DNA of 64,000 nucleotides from JAWWOL01 sp963797535 (lineage in GTDB: Bacteria > Actinomycetota > Actinomycetes > JAWWOL01): assembly GCA_963797535.1 (NCBI GenBank), contig CAWCPQ010000001.1, positions 868,001-932,000 of the forward strand, written 5' to 3'. The notes below the pieces were generated by a model. That model searched no databases, was not told the DNA's origin, and was given only the letters and a program-made list of their open reading frames with translations. Both the position numbers and the translations under genes were made by a program. Of this stretch, positions 17,499 to 26,173 are shown one piece after another. Within the stretch, counting starts at the first letter, position 1, and each line of letters starts with the position of its first letter.

Positions 17499-18458
17499 AT
17501 GTCCAACCGCAAGAGACTTACCGCGCTCGATGACCGCCGCAAGGACAAGGCACTGCCCTTCCTGACCGTCCAGCAGGCCGATCAGGTGCGCTCCCTGCTG
17601 AGTGAGGCACTCGCCGAACGCGGACTGCAGGTCACCGTCTTCAACGATCACCTGCGCGCAGCGGATGGCCGGGAGTTCGGGGTGTGGAACGTCGCCTCCC
17701 GCTGCCATGCCGCCGGTCGCTCCGAGTCGGCCTGGCGCCCGGTCATCAACGACCACGTCGACAAGCTGATGGCCAGCTTCGCGGCGGGTGACCCGTTCAA
17801 AGGGCTGAGCGAGGAGGACCTGCGCACCCGCACCTACACCCGGCTCTGGCAACGAGACGCGATGCCCGGCGGTGCGTCCGAGTACCCGTCCGTCGAGTTC
17901 GTGCCGGGCGTTCTCGAGGTGATCACGCTGCGCATTCCGGGCGGCGTGGCACCGTTCCACCGGGACCGGGTCGAGGAGTACGGCGGCTGGGACCGGCTGC
18001 ACGATCTGGGCCGGGCCAACTTGGCGGCCTGCGAGCCGGAGGGCGTCGAGTTCATGACCACCAAGGAGGGCGCGACCTTCGTCGTGGCTCGCGGCGAGTC
18101 GACGTTCACCGCGAGCCTGGCCCTGCTCATGCCCGGTTTCGCCGACCCGGTAGAGCGAGTGCTCGATCACCTTCACGATGACGGCCCGGCCGACGAAAGT
18201 CTGGGCTGGCTGCTGGCCGTGCCCAACCGGCACGAGCTCGTCTGGCACACCATTCGCGACGAGCAGGCAGTTTCCGCCTGGGTGGGCATGACCCTGTTCG
18301 CACCGATGGCCCACGCCGACTCACCGGGACCGTTGTCGCCGCACGTCTTCTGGTGGTCCGGCGAGGGCTACCGCCAGGTGACGAGCTACACCGAGGACGG
18401 CCGCATCACCGGAGTCCTCGACCGCCAGCTCCTGGAACGGCTGGAAAAAGTGGCCTGA
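17499..18458 (+). CDS. Hypothetical protein, possibly DUF1444-like
   Basis: The 319-residue soluble protein is not one I can name with confidence. The ATG at 17499 has GGAG about eight bases upstream. It starts with a charged helical region (MSNRKRLTALDDRRKDKALP). The later segment LLAVPNRHELVWHTI recalls the DUF1444 family, whose members carry a similar PNRH-type stretch; that link is weak. No signal peptide or membrane helix is present. It converges on the methyltransferase gene, the stops being three bases apart, so it is probably transcribed alone. Confidence 0.65.
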   Translation: MSNRKRLTALDDRRKDKALPFLTVQQADQVRSLLSEALAERGLQVTVFNDHLRAADGREFGVWNVASRCHAAGRSESAWRPVINDHVDKLMASFAAGDPFKGLSEEDLRTRTYTRLWQRDAMPGGASEYPSVEFVPGVLEVITLRIPGGVAPFHRDRVEEYGGWDRLHDLGRANLAACEPEGVEFMTTKEGATFVVARGESTFTASLALLMPGFADPVERVLDHLHDDGPADESLGWLLAVPNRHELVWHTIRDEQAVSAWVGMTLFAPMAHADSPGPLSPHVFWWSGEGYRQVTSYTEDGRITGVLDRQLLERLEKVA

Positions 18459-18461
18459 GCC

Positions 18462-19697
18462 CTAGAAGTTGGGGCGCAGCGGCATGTGGGCGTTCTCGCC
18501 GTCGAGCTTGACGCCGAGGATCTGATGCAGCTCGATCTCGTCGCGCTCGAAGTTGAGCCGGGAGCCGGCGAGGTAGAGCTGCCAGACCCTGGCCCTGGCC
18601 TCGCCCACCTCGGCGGCAGCCTCGGCCCAGTTGGCCTCGAGGTTGAGTCCCCAGGCGGCACAGGTCATCCCGTAGTGCTCGCGCAGGTTTTCGAGGTGGC
18701 GCACCTCGAAGCCGGCGTCCTGCATGTGCGTCGCCAGCGGGCCAGCTGCTGACAGCTCGCCGTCCGGGAACACGTAGCGGTCGATGAAGCCACCCTTGTC
18801 GATCGCCGGGTCGGTCGAGCGCGGCCGGGTGATGCAGTGGTTCAGGAAACGCCCGCCGGGCTTGACCTTTTCGTGGATGGAGGCGAAGTACGCAGGCATC
18901 TGCGCCCGGCCGATGTGCTCGGCGAGCCCGATGGCGCTGACAGCGTCGAACCCGGACTCGTCGACCTTGCGGTAGTCGAGGAAGCGCACCTCGGCGAGGT
19001 CGGACAGACCCTCGTCCGCGATGCGCTTCTGCGCGTACTCCGCCTGCGCCTGCGACAAAGTGACGCCGAGCGCCTTGACGCCGTACTCCTTGGCCGCGTG
19101 ACGCACCATCCCGCCCCAGCCGCACCCGACGTCGAGCAGCCGCATCCCCGAGGTGAGGCCGAGCTTGCGCGCCACCAGGTCGTGCTTGGCCCACTGAGCC
19201 TCTTCGAGCGTTGACTCCGCGGTCGGGTAAACGGCGCAGGTGTAGGCCATCGACGGTCCGAGGACCAGCTCGTAAAACCGGTTGGACACGTTGTAGTGAT
19301 GGGCGATCGCCTGCGCGTCGCGGGCTTGCGAGTGTCGGCGTCCACTCATCCGCGCCTCTTCAGCCGGCCGCGGAGCGCGCTTGATGGCGAGGGGACCGAG
19401 CTTGCGGGCCAGGTCGAGCTTGGCGCCCAGGCCCATGTCCGACACCGACAGCCTGGTGAAGATCCGCATGGCTTGGTAGACGTCGCCGTGCAGCTGCAGC
19501 CCGCCGGTGATGTAGGCACGGGCAAATCCCAGCGAACCGGGGGCGGAGGCGAGGTAGGTCACGGCCTGCGGACTGACCACCTCAACCCGGATCTCGGCGT
19601 CGGCGGGGCCAGCCGAGCTGCCGTCGTAAGCCGTGAACCGCACCGGGGCACCCTCGCCCGCAATCCGGTAGAAGACGTCCGCCACCTGGGTCGCCAT
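18462..19697 (-). CDS. tmsB: Cyclopropane-fatty-acid-synthase-family methyltransferase for 10-methyl fatty acids
   Basis: This 411-residue SAM-dependent methyltransferase has the CFA-synthase plan. Visible are an N-terminal helical domain, HHYNVSNRFYELVLGP, the SAM loop LLDVGCGWGG, the EHIGR segment and a C-terminal lipid-contacting region. Its partner three bases upstream is a FAD-binding oxidoreductase. That pair matches the BfaB/TmsB-BfaA/TmsA system, where the methyltransferase adds a methylene to C10 of oleoyl chains in phospholipid and the oxidoreductase reduces it to a 10-methyl branch (tuberculostearic acid type). I infer membrane 10-methyl fatty acids here. A plain cyclopropane synthase is the alternative. 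Confidence 0.82.
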   Translation of the reverse strand: MATQVADVFYRIAGEGAPVRFTAYDGSSAGPADAEIRVEVVSPQAVTYLASAPGSLGFARAYITGGLQLHGDVYQAMRIFTRLSVSDMGLGAKLDLARKLGPLAIKRAPRPAEEARMSGRRHSQARDAQAIAHHYNVSNRFYELVLGPSMAYTCAVYPTAESTLEEAQWAKHDLVARKLGLTSGMRLLDVGCGWGGMVRHAAKEYGVKALGVTLSQAQAEYAQKRIADEGLSDLAEVRFLDYRKVDESGFDAVSAIGLAEHIGRAQMPAYFASIHEKVKPGGRFLNHCITRPRSTDPAIDKGGFIDRYVFPDGELSAAGPLATHMQDAGFEVRHLENLREHYGMTCAAWGLNLEANWAEAAAEVGEARARVWQLYLAGSRLNFERDEIELHQILGVKLDGENAHMPLRPNF

Positions 19698-19700
19698 AGA

Positions 19701-21116
19701 TCAACCGCCTCCAACGCATTTTGTGTACAGGTCGAGCAGACGGCCTGCCGGGTCGTACTTGTTCTTCACCGGCCAGTAGGCGTCCGCAGGGTAACGCTGC
19801 CAGAAGTCGTCCTCGGTGTAAAAGGCCGTGCTGTACAAGGACTTGTGTCCGCCGAGCTGGTCGACCAGAGCTTCGACCTTGCGGTTGACGTCACCCTCGG
19901 TCTCGCCCTCGGCCAAGGCTGTCGAGGACCAGAAGCCGACGTTGACGTAGAGGACGTGCGGCTTCATCGGGTAGAGCGGCCAGGTGCGGTCGCCCGCCAG
20001 TCGTACGGGACAGACCCACACCGGCTCGATGCCCGTGATCTCGTCCAGCTGACGCAGCATCTCGGGCAGCCGCTCGACCGGGATCTCAATGTCCTGAACG
20101 ACATTTTCCCGCGGCGGTCGGCCGGCCCTGGCATCGAGCCGGGCACTGATGTTCCAGCGCCGCTCCAAAGCAATGATCTTCCAGTAGAACGAGCTGCGGC
20201 GGAACCGGGCCGGCCAGACCTTGCGAGCCCACTTGTTCTGGGCGCCAAAGGCGCGGGAGCACCAGAACCAGTCGGTGTCCCAACGCCACAAGTAGTCGTG
20301 GGTGGTCAGGTAGTCCTCGCGCCGACCTTGCAGCGACCGGTAGAAAATCTTCTGGCCAGCGTAGGAGTTGACGTAGGGCGCGGTCTCCACGAAACGACCC
20401 AGGGTGAGGTAGGACTCCTCCTCGCGGAACCACACCCCGTCCACGAAGTCGACGGCCTCCCCGTCATAGCTGCCGTCGCAGGCTTCGACCACGGCGGCCG
20501 TCAAGGCCTCGACGGAGGCGAAGGGGACGTGTCGCAGGCGCACGTACGGCGTCACCGGCACGAGCGAGATCGTCAGCCGCAGCGCGTAACCCACGGTCCC
20601 GTACGAGTTGGGGAACGTCGCGAACAGGTCGGCGTGCTCGTTGTCCGGAGTCGCGTGCACGACCTCGCCTGCGCCGGTCAGGATGTCCAGGTCGAGGACA
20701 GACTCGTGGGGGAGCCCCGAGCGCCAGGACGACGCCTCGATGCCCAGGCCGGTGACCGCCCCACCGAGGGTGATCGTCGCCAGCTGGGGCACGACCTCGG
20801 GCATCAGCCCGTACGGAAGGGTCGCGGCGACGAGGTCCTCGTACGACGTCATGCCACCAACGCTTGCCGTGCGGCCCTCGACATCGACGGAGAGCACCTG
20901 GCGGAACGGGGAAGCGTCGAGCCAGACGCCGGTATGCGGCTTGCGGGAGCGGAACAAGTTGGACGTCTTCTTGGCCAGCCGGATCTTGCTGGTCGGGTCG
21001 GACTCTGCCAGCGTGGCCACGGCGGCGTCGACAGCCGCGTCGTAGACCGCACGGCGCTGCGCAGCGGCGGGATCGTCGGTGCGAGGCGCAGCACCCTCCA
21101 CGGACAGCGCGCTCAC
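19701..21116 (-). CDS. tmsA: FAD-binding oxidoreductase for 10-methyl fatty acid synthesis
   Basis: The 471-residue protein has the FAD_binding_4 (p-cresol methylhydroxylase-like) fold: SVDVEGRTASVGGMTSYEDL followed by PQLATITLGGAVTGLGIEAS, where FAD pyrophosphate binds. DILTGAGEVVHATPDNEHAD lies further on, and a substrate-cap C-terminal half ends LLDLYTKCVGGG. It is the reductase partner (BfaA/TmsA type) of the downstream methyltransferase, with which it is probably co-transcribed. The GTG start has GAGG about nine bases upstream, and TAGAAT (21137-21142, minus) is a likely -10. DprE1-like oxidases and sterol reductases share the fold, but the pairing favours fatty acid modification. Confidence 0.82.
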   Translation of the reverse strand: MSALSVEGAAPRTDDPAAAQRRAVYDAAVDAAVATLAESDPTSKIRLAKKTSNLFRSRKPHTGVWLDASPFRQVLSVDVEGRTASVGGMTSYEDLVAATLPYGLMPEVVPQLATITLGGAVTGLGIEASSWRSGLPHESVLDLDILTGAGEVVHATPDNEHADLFATFPNSYGTVGYALRLTISLVPVTPYVRLRHVPFASVEALTAAVVEACDGSYDGEAVDFVDGVWFREEESYLTLGRFVETAPYVNSYAGQKIFYRSLQGRREDYLTTHDYLWRWDTDWFWCSRAFGAQNKWARKVWPARFRRSSFYWKIIALERRWNISARLDARAGRPPRENVVQDIEIPVERLPEMLRQLDEITGIEPVWVCPVRLAGDRTWPLYPMKPHVLYVNVGFWSSTALAEGETEGDVNRKVEALVDQLGGHKSLYSTAFYTEDDFWQRYPADAYWPVKNKYDPAGRLLDLYTKCVGGG

Positions 21117-21150
21117 CCGGCAGACCTCATGAGGACATTCTATGGGTCGA

Positions 21151-22068
21151 TCAACCGGCCTTCGCCAGCACCGCCAGGAGTCGATTCAGCGGAGTGTCGA
21201 GACCCCAGCGAGCCGACAGCTCGACCAGCGTCGCCGGATCGGCCGGTCCGCTCGGCAGCCGGTCATCGAAGTCCGCGGGTACGGGCAGGTCGCACACGAC
21301 GGCGACGACGGGACGTGCGGACACGAGATAGTCCCTCGCGGCGACCAGCTTGGCTCGCACGGACGGCGAGAGCCCGCCGTCTGCCGGTTGCTCGAGCGCC
21401 ACCAGCAAGGCGTCGATCGTGCCGTAGCGGGCCAGAATGCCGGCTGCTGTCTTGTCGCCGACGCCCGGAACCCCGGGCAGTCCATCACTGGGATCGCCTC
21501 GTAGCAAAGCAAAGTCGGCGTAGGAGCGGCCTGGGATCCCGTACCGTGCGGTCACCTCGGACTCGTCGACCACCGGCAGGTCGCGCATGCCCTTGGCGGT
21601 GTAGAGCACGTGCACCGGCTTGTCGTCGCGAACCAGCTGGAACAGGTCGCGGTCACCGGTGACGATGTCGACCGGGCCCTGGTGGCGTACGGCCAGCGTG
21701 CCGATCACGTCATCGGCCTCGTGCCCCGCGACGCCGAGGATCGGGAGTCCCACGGCCTCCAGCGCAGCGGTGAGGATCGGCACCTGGGGGCTCAGGGTGT
21801 CGGGTACCTCCTCGCCGCCGGCGGGGGCGACCCGGTGCGCCTTGTACGACGGGACAGCTGCCACCCGGAAGGCCGGCCGCCAGTCGTAGTCCATGCACGC
21901 GACCAGCCGGTCCGGGTGGTACTTGCCGACCAGCATCGACACCATGTCCAGGAAGCCGCGGACGGCGTTGATCGGCGTCCCGTCCGGCGCGACCATCGTC
22001 TCGGGGACGCCGTAGAACGCTCGGAAGTACATCGATGCGCTGTCCAGCAGCATCAGGGTGTCGGCCAC
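21151..22068 (-). CDS. 5'-3' exonuclease (Pol I N-terminal-domain type)
   Basis: The 305-residue protein corresponds to the stand-alone 5' nuclease (FEN-like) relative of DNA polymerase I. It begins MADTLMLLDSASMYFRAFYG. The acidic metal site shows in GHEADDVIGTLA and VTGDRDLFQLV. The helix-hairpin-helix DNA-binding region is GDPSDGLPGVPGVGDKTAAG. M. tuberculosis Rv2090 has the same type of protein next to helY and pepE, so the neighbourhood is conserved. It diverges from the M24 peptidase across 43 bases. The GTG start has no clear ribosome-binding site. Confidence 0.9.
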   Translation of the reverse strand: MADTLMLLDSASMYFRAFYGVPETMVAPDGTPINAVRGFLDMVSMLVGKYHPDRLVACMDYDWRPAFRVAAVPSYKAHRVAPAGGEEVPDTLSPQVPILTAALEAVGLPILGVAGHEADDVIGTLAVRHQGPVDIVTGDRDLFQLVRDDKPVHVLYTAKGMRDLPVVDESEVTARYGIPGRSYADFALLRGDPSDGLPGVPGVGDKTAAGILARYGTIDALLVALEQPADGGLSPSVRAKLVAARDYLVSARPVVAVVCDLPVPADFDDRLPSGPADPATLVELSARWGLDTPLNRLLAVLAKAG

Positions 22069-22098
22069 GAGGGACAGCCTGCCAGATCCGGGCGGGGA

Positions 22099-22104
22099 TA
22101 GGCT
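22099..22104 (+). promoter_or_regulatory. -10 hexamer TAGGCT for leaderless M24 peptidase gene
   Basis: TAGGCT followed by seven bases (CGGGGGC) and GTG at 22112. It supports this start over the in-frame GTG at 22058, which lies inside the divergent gene. Confidence 0.5.
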
Positions 22105-22111
22105 CGGGGGC

Positions 22112-23245
22112 GTGCCCTCGACGACGGAGCTCTTCCCCCCGGACCGCTTGCGCCTGGCCGCGGCAGCCGCCGCGACGCACGGGGTCGATGCCCTGCTGCT
22201 GACACCGGGGGCGGACCTTCGCTACCTCACGGGGTACGACGCGCTGCCGCTGGAACGCCTGACCTGCCTCGTACTCCCGGCTTCGGGGGACCCCACCCTG
22301 GTGGTGCCCCTGCTCGAGCGACCTGCGGCGCTGGCCTCTCCGGCGGGCCGGCTCGGCATCGAGGTCATCGGCTGGGCCGAGACCGAGGACCCGTACGCCG
22401 TCGTCTCCCGGCTGCTGCACGAGGCGCTCGGCACGATGCCGGACAGCGTCGGTCTTGGGAACCGGATGTGGGCCGAGCAGGTGCTGCGGCTGCGTACCGT
22501 GATGCCGGGCGCGGACCAGGGCCTGGCCGGCGAGGTCCTGCGGGGGCTGCGCATGACCAAGTCCGCCGCCGAGATCGAGGCCCTGCGCGAAGCGGCGGAG
22601 GCGATCGACAGAGTGCACGCCCGGATGGGGGAGTGGCTGAGGGTCGGGCGAACCGAGCGCGAGGTCGGCCGGGACATCGCGGAGGCGATCGTGGCCGAGG
22701 GTCACCAGCAGGTGAACTTCGTGATCGTCGGCTCGGGGCCCAACGGCGCCAGCCCGCACCACGACACCGGCGACCGGGTCATCGAGAGCGGCGACCCGGT
22801 CGTCGTCGACATCGGCGGTGCCACCAGGGACGGCTACTGCTCCGACAGCACCAGGGTCTACACCGTCGGCCGGCCTCCGGCGGAGTTCCTCGCCTACTAC
22901 GAGGTGCTCCTCGCCGCCCAGGTCGCAGCGTGCGAGGCCGTACGGCCGGGGGTCACGCCCGAGAGCGTGGACGCCGCGGCACGCGACCTCATCGGGGACG
23001 CCGGCTTCGGCGACCTCTTCGTCCACCGGACCGGCCACGGCATCGGGTTGGAGGAGCACGAGGAGCCGTACATCGTGGCGGGCAACCGTGAGCCGCTCGC
23101 GGCCGGCGCTTGCTTCTCGATCGAGCCCGGCATCTACCTGCCCGGAAAGCACGGTGCCCGCATCGAGGACATCGTCGTGGTGACCGGCGACGGCGTGGAA
23201 CGGCTCAACGTGCTCAGCCGAGAGCTGGTCCGGCTACCCGGCTGA
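22112..23245 (+). CDS. pepE: M24 family Xaa-Pro aminopeptidase/dipeptidase (PepE-like)
   Basis: The protein is about 377 residues. An N-terminal creatinase-like domain (DALLLTPGADLRYLTGYDAL) is followed by the pita-bread metallopeptidase domain. The five metal ligands appear in order: Asp in VVDIGGATRDGY, Asp in CSDSTRVYTVG, His in HRTGHGIGLEEH, Glu in FSIEPGIYLPG and Glu in ARIEDIVVVT. It should release N-terminal residues ahead of Pro or cleave Xaa-Pro dipeptides in the cytoplasm. M. tuberculosis pepE (Rv2089c) has the same neighbours. Confidence 0.88.
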   Translation: MPSTTELFPPDRLRLAAAAAATHGVDALLLTPGADLRYLTGYDALPLERLTCLVLPASGDPTLVVPLLERPAALASPAGRLGIEVIGWAETEDPYAVVSRLLHEALGTMPDSVGLGNRMWAEQVLRLRTVMPGADQGLAGEVLRGLRMTKSAAEIEALREAAEAIDRVHARMGEWLRVGRTEREVGRDIAEAIVAEGHQQVNFVIVGSGPNGASPHHDTGDRVIESGDPVVVDIGGATRDGYCSDSTRVYTVGRPPAEFLAYYEVLLAAQVAACEAVRPGVTPESVDAAARDLIGDAGFGDLFVHRTGHGIGLEEHEEPYIVAGNREPLAAGACFSIEPGIYLPGKHGARIEDIVVVTGDGVERLNVLSRELVRLPG

Positions 23246-23252
23246 CCGCCGA

Positions 23253-23408
23253 CTAGGCCTCGGTGTTCTCCCCGTCGGTGTCGTAGGTCTCCGCCCGGAC
23301 TCCTGCCTCCACGTCCGCGACAGCAGCCGCGAGCGCCGCCCGCCGTTCGGGGCTGTCGGGGGCCGACACGTCGCTGATCGTCGGGTCGATGTCACTGGGC
23401 TCTGTCAT
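23253..23408 (-). CDS. Small acidic 51-residue protein, unknown
   Basis: A short frame on the minus strand starts at an ATG (23408) preceded by GAGAGGATC at good spacing. It encodes MTEPSDIDPTISDVSAPDSP, then ERRAALAAAVADVEAGVRAE and a short acidic end. It is rich in Asp, Glu and Ala, with one predicted helix. It converges on the M24 peptidase gene, the stops being seven bases apart, and diverges from the Lrp regulator. I do not recognise it; the good ribosome-binding site and codon pattern argue for a real gene. Confidence 0.55.
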   Translation of the reverse strand: MTEPSDIDPTISDVSAPDSPERRAALAAAVADVEAGVRAETYDTDGENTEA

Positions 23409-23527
23409 CGCGGATCCTCTCGCCGGACGGTGTCGGGACGTTCCTGTCCAGTACAGCGCACTTCACCCCTCGGCGCCGCCACGGGACACGACCGAACCAA
23501 ATCTCGGCCCGCCACGCCAAGCCGGAC

Positions 23528-23533
23528 TAGATT
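23528..23533 (+). promoter_or_regulatory. -10 hexamer TAGATT for leaderless Lrp/AsnC gene
   Basis: TAGATT followed by seven bases (GCGGTGC) and the ATG at 23541. Confidence 0.5.
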
Positions 23534-23540
23534 GCGGTGC

Positions 23541-23981
23541 ATGGAGGACATTGACCGGGAGATCGTGCGGTTGCTTGCCACTGACGGCCGGATGAGTTTC
23601 ACCGACCTGGGCAGGGCGACCGGGCTGTCGGTGTCGGCCGTCCATCAACGGGTCCGCCGGCTCGAGCAGCGCGGCGTTCTCGGCGGCTACTCCGCGCGGA
23701 TCGACCCGGAGGCCGTCGGCCTGCCGCTGACCGCTTTCGTCTCGATCACCCCCATCGACCCGGCTGCTCCCGATGACGCCCCGGAGCGCCTGATCCACCT
23801 CGAACCGATCGAGGCCTGCCACTCCGTTGCTGGCCGCGAGAGCTACATCCTCAAGGTACGGGTGGCCACCCCGGCGGCGTTGGAGCTGCTGCTCCAGCAG
23901 ATCCGGGCCGCTGCCAACGTCTCGACCCAGACCACGATCGTCCTGAGCACCCCGTTCGAGGGCCGTCCGCCCCAGCTGTGA
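23541..23981 (+). CDS. Lrp/AsnC family transcriptional regulator
   Basis: The 146-residue protein starts MEDIDREIVRLLATDGRMSF. An AsnC-type helix-turn-helix follows (FTDLGRATGLSVSAVHQRVR) and then an RAM ligand-binding domain (HLEPIEACHSVAGRESYILK, VRVATPAALELLLQQI). Such proteins sense amino acids and often repress their own gene or neighbouring transport genes. The ATG lies seven bases behind TAGATT; the longer open frame is not used. The ligand and targets cannot be told from this window. Confidence 0.9.
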   Translation: MEDIDREIVRLLATDGRMSFTDLGRATGLSVSAVHQRVRRLEQRGVLGGYSARIDPEAVGLPLTAFVSITPIDPAAPDDAPERLIHLEPIEACHSVAGRESYILKVRVATPAALELLLQQIRAAANVSTQTTIVLSTPFEGRPPQL

Positions 23982-24195
23982 CGGCGGGCAGATCCGGCTC
24001 GCCGGCACAGGTGAACCCCTTCTTGACCCACCAGTCACAGGCCCTTGATCAACAATGGCATCAACCTCTACCTCACCTTGAGGGTAGGGACCCCGGGACT
24101 GATGTTGTGAATGGGAAATTCGGTCCCATTCGTCCAGTCGACGCGCCGGTGCTGAGGTGAATTCTCGGAAACTTCCGAGCACCCGAGCGGGGCTG

Positions 24196-24228
24196 TGACC
24201 TGCACTTATAGGCCATCAGTGCAGGTCA
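24196..24228. promoter_or_regulatory. 11-bp perfect inverted repeat, candidate operator
   Basis: TGACCTGCACT (24196-24206) and AGTGCAGGTCA (24218-24228) are exact complements separated by 11 bases. They sit directly ahead of TTGACA at 24236, where a dimeric regulator could block or recruit polymerase. Confidence 0.6.
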
Positions 24229-24529
24229 GCGGGGTGTTGACAGCCACCCGGGCGAGACCGGTAGTTTTCCTCCCGTCCACCCGGAAGACGTCCCGACGTA
24301 GTGCTCCCCGTCCCCGTCGCACAGCTGGTCCACGAGATGTTCGGTCCCCTGACCACAACATCCCGGGTGCCAGGGCCAGTGATGCGCGTGCGGACGACCG
24401 GAGCCTGTGCTCGAGGCGGCGGTGCGGCGAGTCCGGGAGGGGCCCGGGCGCCCTATAGACAACGACGTCAGGCTGGCAGCCGGCTGGCCTGACCTCGGTC
24501 CGAAGGGCGACCGGGCCCGCTTCCCCGGC

Positions 24530-24535
24530 TACGAT
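24530..24535 (+). promoter_or_regulatory. -10 hexamer TACGAT for leaderless lnt
   Basis: TACGAT followed by six bases (CAGGCG) and the GTG at 24542. Confidence 0.5.
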
Positions 24536-24541
24536 CAGGCG

Positions 24542-26173
24542 GTGACAGCCGCTACTGCCCCCGATGCTTCCCCGGCGAACGCCGCTGGTCCGGGGGACAC
24601 CGATCCGGCCCTGGCGAGCCCCTCAACGCGCGGCTCCCTGCTACGGAGCAGCGCCGTCGCCGTGCTGGCGGGGGTCGCTGGCTTCCTGGCCTTCCCCCCG
24701 GTCGGCTTCTGGCCGGCCGCCATCGTCTCCATCGCAGCCCTCACCCTGCTGTGCCGGCACGAGTCCAAGCGTCGAGTCTTCTGCCTGGGTGCGTTGTACG
24801 GACTGGCGTTCTTCCTGCCGCTGCTGACCTGGATCCGCACCATCGGCGACGACGCATGGGTCCTGCTGTCCGTGGTGCTGGCCCTCGAGTACGGGCTGGT
24901 CGCACTGGGCCTCAGGCTGGTGTCCCGGCTGCCGGGCTGGCCGCTCTGGAGCGCCGGAGTGTGGGTCCTTGCGGAGGCGCTGCGGGGTCGGTTCCCGCTC
25001 GGGGGGTTCACCTGGGGGCGCTGGGCGTTCTCCCAGTCCGACAGTCCGACCCTGCACCTCGCCGCATGGGGCGGGGCGGCCCTGGTCAGCTTTGCGGTGG
25101 CCCTGTGCGGGTCGCTGCTCGCCGCGGCCGTGCTCACGACCGCTCGCACCCGGGCCGAGGCCGGCGGCTCCCGCAGGCCGCTCGCGCTGGCGGCCGGGGC
25201 CCTGCTCGCGATCCTCGCCATCGTGGCCGTGCCGCTGGCGATCGGCCTGCCGACGCACGGGCAGACCGCACACGGCCCTGCCTCGGTGACCGCGGCCCTG
25301 GTCCAGGGCAACGTGCCCCGGCTCGGGCTCGACCTCAACGCCCAGCGCGGCGCTGTCACTGCCAACCACGCCTCAGCCACCGAGCGCCTCGGCCGCGAGG
25401 TCGCAGCCGGTCGCGTGCCCAAGCCCGACGTCGTCATCTGGCCGGAGAACGCCACCGACGTCGACCCACGGGCCGACGCGCAGGTGCATGCCGCGGTCAC
25501 CGAAGCGGTCGCCGCCGTCGACGTACCCGTGCTGGTGGGAGCGGTGCTCAACGGGCCGGGGCCCAAGCACGTCTCCAACGCCGGCGTGGTGTGGGACCCC
25601 GTCACCGGACCAGGCCAGATGTACGTCAAGCGCCACCTGGTTCCGTTCGGTGAGTACATCCCGCTGCGCGGCGAGCTGGGCGGCCTGCTGGCGAGGCTCC
25701 GCGAGATCCCGTACGACTTCGCACCCGGCCACGGCAACGGGGTCCTGCAGCTCGGGCCGGCCACGATCGGCGACGTCATCTGCTACGAGGTGGCCTACGA
25801 CGGGCTGGTCCGCAGCAGCGTCGACGGTGGCGCGCGGGTCCTTGTCGTCCAGACCAACAACGCGACCTACGGCAGGAGCGAGACCTCTCAGCAGCTGGCG
25901 ATGGCCAGGCTGCGTGCCGTGGAGCACGGTCGGGCGGTCCTGGTGGCCGCGACGAGCGGCATCAGCGCAGTCGTAGCCCCGGACGGTAGGGTTGTCGCCA
26001 GTTCGAAAATCTTCACCCAGACGGTTCTCGTCGACCGGGTTCCCCTGCGCGACAGCCTGACCCTTGCCGACCGACTTGGCGCGGCCCCCGAGTGGGCGCT
26101 TGCCCTGCTCGGCGCTGTGGGCTGTGTCGTCGCCGTGGTCATCGGGCGGCGCTCTAGGAGGAACAGCACGTGA
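24542..26173 (+). CDS. lnt: Apolipoprotein N-acyltransferase
   Basis: Lnt adds the third acyl chain to the N-terminal Cys of lipoproteins at the membrane. The protein is about 543 residues from the GTG at 24542. The N-terminal half has several membrane helices, starting VAVLAGVAGFLAFPPVGFWP. The C-terminal half is a nitrilase-like domain with the catalytic triad Glu (VIWPENATD), Lys (YVKRHLVPFGEY) and Cys (VICYEVAYDG). It overlaps the downstream glycosyltransferase by GTGA. In M. tuberculosis these two activities are domains of one protein, Ppm1 (Rv2051c). A longer in-frame start at 24407 lacks support. Confidence 0.92.
   Translation: MTAATAPDASPANAAGPGDTDPALASPSTRGSLLRSSAVAVLAGVAGFLAFPPVGFWPAAIVSIAALTLLCRHESKRRVFCLGALYGLAFFLPLLTWIRTIGDDAWVLLSVVLALEYGLVALGLRLVSRLPGWPLWSAGVWVLAEALRGRFPLGGFTWGRWAFSQSDSPTLHLAAWGGAALVSFAVALCGSLLAAAVLTTARTRAEAGGSRRPLALAAGALLAILAIVAVPLAIGLPTHGQTAHGPASVTAALVQGNVPRLGLDLNAQRGAVTANHASATERLGREVAAGRVPKPDVVIWPENATDVDPRADAQVHAAVTEAVAAVDVPVLVGAVLNGPGPKHVSNAGVVWDPVTGPGQMYVKRHLVPFGEYIPLRGELGGLLARLREIPYDFAPGHGNGVLQLGPATIGDVICYEVAYDGLVRSSVDGGARVLVVQTNNATYGRSETSQQLAMARLRAVEHGRAVLVAATSGISAVVAPDGRVVASSKIFTQTVLVDRVPLRDSLTLADRLGAAPEWALALLGAVGCVVAVVIGRRSRRNST

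Larger units (their letters stand above)
23982..24541. other. Gene-poor 560-bp stretch with three inverted repeats
   Basis: No frame here has convincing coding character. It holds three inverted repeats: CTACCTCA / TGAGGGTAG (24068-24087, one-base bulge, like a MerR-family operator), AATGGGA / TCCCATT (24110-24130) and TGACCTGCACT / AGTGCAGGTCA (24196-24228). TTGACA at 24236-24241, followed 17 bases later by GGTAGT, may be a promoter directed toward lnt. Confidence 0.6.

Noticed and set aside
19296..21662. Long + strand open frame of 788 codons
   Set aside because: It runs antisense to the methyltransferase, oxidoreductase and exonuclease genes; its Arg/His/Gly-rich translation has no family features.
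24195..24492. Short + strand frames in the gap before lnt
   Set aside because: They overlap the inverted repeats, have Arg/Pro/Ala-rich translations and no convincing ribosome-binding site.
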